DNA of 64,000 bases from Nocardioides exalbidus (GTDB lineage Bacteria > Actinomycetota > Actinomycetes > Propionibacteriales > Nocardioidaceae). The notes beneath the pieces were generated by a model. That model did not search any database. It saw only the letters and a program-made list of their open reading frames with translations, and was not told the DNA's origin. The position numbers and the translations under genes were made by a program. The DNA lies in the NCBI RefSeq assembly GCF_900105585.1, contig NZ_FNRT01000002.1, forward strand, positions 2,728,001 to 2,792,000, given 5' to 3'. Positions 60,439-64,000 of the stretch are shown piece after piece. Each line of letters starts with the position of its first letter. Position 1 is the first letter of the stretch.

Positions 60439-61596
60439 TCACACCGAGGGGTCGTCCGCCGGCGCGAAGGCCCTCGCCAGCCAGAAGAGGGCCACGACCA
60501 GCACCAGCGGGACGGCGAAACCGATCCGCAGCGAGCTCGACCCGACGGCGCCGGTCATCACCGCGCCGAGCAGGGCGCCGGCGTAGTTGAACTGGTTGAA
60601 GCGTGCCACGACCGCGTCCACCCGCGCCTGGCGCGTGGCCGGGTCGGCGTCCCGGCCTGCCAGCGCGGCCGCGGCGGAGAAGCTCAGCGGCGCGACGACC
60701 GCGACGCCGCAGCCGAGCAGGGTGAAGCCGAGCACCGCCACCGGCCACGACGGCGCCGCCACGACGATCGCGAGCGACACGAAGGCGATCCCGGCGCCGA
60801 CCCGCAGCAGCCGCACCGCGCCGACCTGCTCGGTGAGCCGGTCGCCGGCGAGCCGGACCAGCCCGCTGGCGAGGAGGTAGGGGAGCGTCGCCAGCGCGAC
60901 CAGCTCCTCGGGGGCGGTGAAGACGTCGTCGAGGTAGACCGGTCCCCACGTCGCCGCGGCCGTGTCGACGGTGTAGAAGACGACGAGCGCCAGACCGATC
61001 ATCACGATCGCCCGCCACGGGACGTCGGTGTCGGTCGAGGTGGCCGCCACCCCGGAGTCGCGGGCGAGGTACGGCGCCGCTGCCGATGCCAGCGGCAGGA
61101 GGGCCAGCAGCGCGAGGGCCGACCACGGCACGTCGCTGGTGCCCAGCGTGAGCAGCGCCCCGACGATGCCGCCGAGCGTCCAGGCCCCGTGGCACGACGG
61201 CAGGACCACGCGGCCCATCCGGTGCTCGAGGGCGACCGCCTGCATGTTGCCGGTCGCGTCGACGATGCCGAGCCCGACGCCGTACGCCGCCAGGCCCCCC
61301 ACGAAGACCCCGATCGCCGGTGCGAGCAGCAGCACGGCGACCGACACCGCGATGAGCACCAGTCCCGCGCGGAGCACGACCGCGCTGTCGAGGCGGGGCG
61401 CGAGCTTCTCCGCGACCAGGGACCCGACACCGGCGAGCAGCACCATCATCAGCAGCACGCCCGACAGCGCGAGCTCGTCGAGGTCCCACCGGTCCTGGAT
61501 GCGCGGCAGGCGGGTGGTGAGGCTGATGAAGACGAGGCCCTGGGTCAGGAACGCGGCCGCGATCGCGAGGCGGGCCGGTCGGAGGTCTGTCGCCAT
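60439..61596 (-). CDS. MFS transporter
   Basis: 385 residues, about twelve helices in two halves; the first loop has L-T-T-R-L-P-R-I-Q and the 2-3 loop is reduced. Substrate unknown. ATG 61596 is preceded by CACGAT with 7 nt; ATG 61605 is an alternative. Divergent from the phosphatase gene. Confidence 0.88.
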   Translation of the reverse strand: MATDLRPARLAIAAAFLTQGLVFISLTTRLPRIQDRWDLDELALSGVLLMMVLLAGVGSLVAEKLAPRLDSAVVLRAGLVLIAVSVAVLLLAPAIGVFVGGLAAYGVGLGIVDATGNMQAVALEHRMGRVVLPSCHGAWTLGGIVGALLTLGTSDVPWSALALLALLPLASAAAPYLARDSGVAATSTDTDVPWRAIVMIGLALVVFYTVDTAAATWGPVYLDDVFTAPEELVALATLPYLLASGLVRLAGDRLTEQVGAVRLLRVGAGIAFVSLAIVVAAPSWPVAVLGFTLLGCGVAVVAPLSFSAAAALAGRDADPATRQARVDAVVARFNQFNYAGALLGAVMTGAVGSSSLRIGFAVPLVLVVALFWLARAFAPADDPSV

Positions 61597-61644
61597 GCTG
61601 AGCATCGTGGCAGGGCGGGCCTGCCTGCATGGGAGACTCGCTGC

Positions 61645-62226
61645 ATGTCGTCCCAGACCGGATCCGTGGCCGGTACCGAGCTCTGGATCGTCCGGCACGG
61701 GGAGACCGAGTGGAGCCGCGACGGCCGCCACACCTCGACGACCGACCTGCCGCTGACCTCCGACGGCGAGGAGGCGGCGATCCTGCTCGGCCCGCGCCTC
61801 TACGACGTCGACTTCGACCTCGTGCTGACCAGCCCGCGCCAGCGCGCCCGCCGGACGGCCGAGCTGGCCGGCTTCGCCGACGCGCAGGTCGACGATGACC
61901 TCGCCGAGTGGGCCTACGGCGACTACGAGGGCATCACGACCGACCAGATCCGCGAGACCGACCCGGGCTGGTCCGTCTGGAGCCACCCGACTCCCGGGGG
62001 CGAGACGGCAGCCGAGGTCGCCGCCCGCCTCGACCGCGTCATCGGGCGCGCGCTCGAGCACGACCGCACGCTCGTCTTCGCCCACGGCCACTCCCTGCGC
62101 GTGCTCACCGCGCGGTGGCTCGAGCAGCCCGCGGAGGAGGGCCGGTTCTTCCGGCTCGACACCTCGACGGTCTCGGTGCTCGGCTTCGAGCGCGAGACCC
62201 CGGTGCTGCTGAAGTGGAACAGCTGA
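61645..62226 (+). CDS. Histidine phosphatase (phosphoglycerate mutase-like)
   Basis: 193 residues. R-H-G-E-T-E-W with catalytic His near 18, S-P-R-Q-R-A-R-R-T-A, E-W-A-Y-G-D-Y-E-G and second His in F-A-H-G-H-S. Probably a small-molecule phosphatase (acid phosphatase type) rather than a mutase. It ends 1 nt before the PHP gene. Confidence 0.9.
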   Translation: MSSQTGSVAGTELWIVRHGETEWSRDGRHTSTTDLPLTSDGEEAAILLGPRLYDVDFDLVLTSPRQRARRTAELAGFADAQVDDDLAEWAYGDYEGITTDQIRETDPGWSVWSHPTPGGETAAEVAARLDRVIGRALEHDRTLVFAHGHSLRVLTARWLEQPAEEGRFFRLDTSTVSVLGFERETPVLLKWNS

Positions 62227-62227
62227 C

Positions 62228-63058
62228 GTGCGGATCGACCTCCACACGCACTCGGCCGCGAGCGACGGCACCGACTCCCCGGCCGACCTCGTCCGCAAGG
62301 CCGCGGCCGCGGGCCTCGACGTCGTCGCGCTGACCGACCACGACGCCACCTCCGGCTGGGCCGAGGCCCAGCAGGCGGCCGACGAGGCCGGCGTCACCCT
62401 GGTGCCGGGCCTCGAGATCAGCACGACATTCCGCCACCGCGGCGTGCACCTGCTCGGCTACCTGCCGGATCCGGCGTACCCGCCCCTCCTCGCCGCCCTC
62501 GACCGCATCCTCGCCGGCCGCACCGAGCGCACGCCGGCGATGGTGGCCGCGCTGCGCGACCACGGGATCGACATCACGGAGGAGGACGTACGCCGCGAGG
62601 CCGGAGGCTCCGTCGCGGCCGGTCGTCCGCACGTGGCGGACGCGCTCGTCCGGCTCGGCATCGTGCGCGACCGGACGCAGGCCTTCGACGAGCTGCTCAA
62701 CCCCGGCAAGCCGGGCTACCGCAACCGCTACGCCGCGGAGCTCGAGGCCATGATCCCGCTGCTCGTCGCCGCCGGCGGGGTGCCGGTGATCGCGCACCCG
62801 TGGGGGCGTGGCGGCGGCACCGTGCTCGACGCGTCCGCCCTCGGCGGCCTCAAGGAGCTCGGCCTCGCCGGCATCGAGGTCGACCACCAGGACCACCGGC
62901 CCGAGCTGCGCGAGCAGCTCCGCGCGATCGGGCGCGACCTCGACCTGGTGGTGACGGGGTCGAGCGACTACCACGGCCTCGGCAAGGTCGACCACGACCT
63001 CGGGGTCAACACGACCGTCCCCGAGCAGTACGAGCGGCTGCTCTCACTGGCGCGATGA
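62228..63058 (+). CDS. PHP-domain phosphoesterase (RNase AM/YciV-like)
   Basis: 276 residues. D-L-H-T-H-S near 4, T-D-H-D near 38, G-L-E-I, I-A-H-P-W near 180 and S-S-D-Y-H near 235 give the three-metal PHP site. Relatives hydrolyse 3',5'-nucleoside bisphosphates and trim RNA 5' ends. GTG 62228, in an operon with the phosphatase. Confidence 0.9.
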   Translation: MRIDLHTHSAASDGTDSPADLVRKAAAAGLDVVALTDHDATSGWAEAQQAADEAGVTLVPGLEISTTFRHRGVHLLGYLPDPAYPPLLAALDRILAGRTERTPAMVAALRDHGIDITEEDVRREAGGSVAAGRPHVADALVRLGIVRDRTQAFDELLNPGKPGYRNRYAAELEAMIPLLVAAGGVPVIAHPWGRGGGTVLDASALGGLKELGLAGIEVDHQDHRPELREQLRAIGRDLDLVVTGSSDYHGLGKVDHDLGVNTTVPEQYERLLSLAR

Positions 63059-63096
63059 CGGTCCTCCCGGACCGGAGCGCCGACCGGGTGCCGGGC

Positions 63097-63153
63097 GCTA
63101 CCGAACAGTACGGTCCCCATCCGGCCCCGTTCACCCCGCGACTGTTCGGTAGC
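63097..63153. terminator. Inverted repeat between convergent genes
   Basis: GCTACCGAACAGT (63097-63109) and ACTGTTCGGTAGC (63141-63153), a perfect 13-bp pair with a 31-nt loop, in the gap between the PHP gene and the MTHFR-like gene. Confidence 0.6.
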
Positions 63154-63169
63154 AGCGCGGGCACGAGCC

Positions 63170-64000
63170 TCAGGCCGGGCGGACGAGCGGCGTCAGCCGC
63201 GCCGCGAGCGCGACCGAGGCCTCGATCTCCTCGCGTCGGATCGACACGCTCTCGACGTTGAGGCCGAAGGGGACCCCGAGCGAGCGGCAGAAGTCGGCGA
63301 TCTCGGTGGCCGCGCTCGCGGCCTGCTCGAGGGAGGCGCGGAGCGGGTTGGCCGAGTGCCGGAGGTCGTTCTCGATCCAGCGAGGTACGTCGACCCCGAG
63401 CCAGCGCAGGAACTCGAGGGTCTTCATCGAGCCGCACACCGAGAACGTGAAGACGATCGGCACGGGCGCCACGCCCTGCGACTCGCACTCGTAGAAGTAG
63501 TCGGAGACGAGGTTCTTCGTCGCGTTGACGTCGTAGACCACCTGGCTGACGAAGAACCGGCAGCCCGCCTGCTGCTTGGCGAGCATCCGCAGGTGCTCGT
63601 CCTCGCGGCGGCTGTGGCGCTCGGGGATCGCGACCCCGCCGAGGAGCAGGTCCGGGTTGACCTCGGCCCGCAGCTGCTGCGCCTCGGCCAGGGTCACGGG
63701 GGCGACGGTGTCGCTCGACGAGGCGCCGACGAGCACCGTCAACGTACGACCGGGGTCCTGCGCCGCGAACCAGGCGCGCATCGAGTCGCGGTCGTGCTTG
63801 CCGATCGCGCGGTAGACCACGGCCGGCCGCTGCCACGACCCGAGGTGCGCGGCGCGGAAGTCGGAGGGGTCGACCGTCGGGCTGAACGGGAACGGGCGCT
63901 CGGCCGGGTTGCGGTCGCTCTCGTCGTCGATGTCGTAGAGCACCAGCCCGTCGAGGTCGAGCGGCTCGAGCCGGTCGAGGGTGGCGCGGGCGATCTCCGG
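63170..64000 (-). CDS. Methylenetetrahydrofolate reductase-like protein, 5'-truncated by window edge
   Basis: 277 codons are visible and the frame is still open at base 64000. L-V-L-Y-D-I-D-D-E near the visible start, then R-P-A-V-V-Y-R-A-I-G, L-G-G-V-A-I-P-E-R, F-F-V-S-Q-V-V-Y-D and V-P-I-V-F-T-F-S: the TIM-barrel pattern of MTHFR-like proteins that reduce methylene-THF or a relative. The G-V-A-I-P-E and Q-V-V-Y-D segments are characteristic. Convergent with the PHP gene. Confidence 0.75.
   Translation of the reverse strand, partial: PEIARATLDRLEPLDLDGLVLYDIDDESDRNPAERPFPFSPTVDPSDFRAAHLGSWQRPAVVYRAIGKHDRDSMRAWFAAQDPGRTLTVLVGASSSDTVAPVTLAEAQQLRAEVNPDLLLGGVAIPERHSRREDEHLRMLAKQQAGCRFFVSQVVYDVNATKNLVSDYFYECESQGVAPVPIVFTFSVCGSMKTLEFLRWLGVDVPRWIENDLRHSANPLRASLEQAASAATEIADFCRSLGVPFGLNVESVSIRREEIEASVALAARLTPLVRPA

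Overview
The window is very GC-rich, densely coding DNA from an actinomycete, most likely a Nocardioides-like member of the Nocardioidaceae. The pointers are strong G/C third-position bias, many GTG starts, many genes that begin 6-8 nt after a TANNNT -10 box (leaderless style), actinobacteria-only families (DUF3499, DUF5302, DUF1707, Rv3235-like, LpqB, MtrAB, two DUF222/HNH '13E12-type' genes), and gene order matching the conserved mycobacterial Rv3235-Rv3259 and Rv1224-Rv1232c blocks. I see no rRNA, tRNA, CRISPR array or insertion sequence.

Layout. 1-4.1 kb: tail of a DUF5719 protein, zincin-like protein, DUF3499, a Trm112-like zinc ribbon, a SIS/PGI-like isomerase and a secreted protein. 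4.1-10.1 kb: an accessory-looking patch with GNATs, a SnoaL-like protein, a VOC-domain remnant, a cis-prenyltransferase, a possible nuclease-fold protein, DUF222/HNH gene 1 with a repeat array, an isochorismatase-like hydrolase and a frameshifted lipoprotein. 10.2-24.8 kb: core block of DUF808, ahcY, mtrA-mtrB-lpqB, comF, a structured RNA, hpf, an orphan LuxR-type regulator, a YcaQ/AlkX-like glycosylase, secA, and Rv3235-like and LysM proteins. 25.1-29.0 kb: tatB, Mrp, DUF1003 and MgtE-N/CBS genes.

29.2-35.5 kb is a secreted-hydrolase cluster: a membrane-anchored EEP phosphoesterase, a lipoprotein, a secreted PLD-family protein, and a 1017-residue protein joining an inactivated cutinase-like domain, a seven-repeat RCC1 propeller and a second EEP domain. 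35.6-42.1 kb is a tightly coupled glycopolymer cassette: a LicD/methyltransferase fusion, a sulfotransferase, a small coiled-coil protein, a GT2 enzyme and a YfhO/GT-C-like membrane protein. 42.1-45.6 kb: acyl-CoA dehydrogenase, a second repeat array, DUF222/HNH gene 2 and a small hypothetical. 45.7-55.1 kb: a ROK-regulated CUT2 sugar importer with two TIM-barrel isomerases and a Gfo/Idh dehydrogenase. 55.2-64 kb: DUF1707, a MaoC hydratase, two tandem sulfotransferases, a methyltransferase, DUF5302, MFS, histidine phosphatase, a PHP phosphoesterase and a truncated MTHFR-like gene.

Three signals stand out. (1) Positions 17780-18062 between comF and hpf look like a discrete structured RNA with its own promoter, closed by a perfect 15-bp end-to-end stem; position and shape fit the raiA-motif RNA. 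(2) Both DUF222/HNH genes carry a PafBC/RecA-NDp-type DNA-damage promoter and, just upstream in the same relative orientation, a two-module repeat with an iterated 12-mer and a hairpin whose stem shows a compensatory change. (3) The pseudo-cutinase/RCC1/EEP fusion and its neighbours form an unusual exported set of enzymes. All assignments come from reading sequence; no database search was possible.
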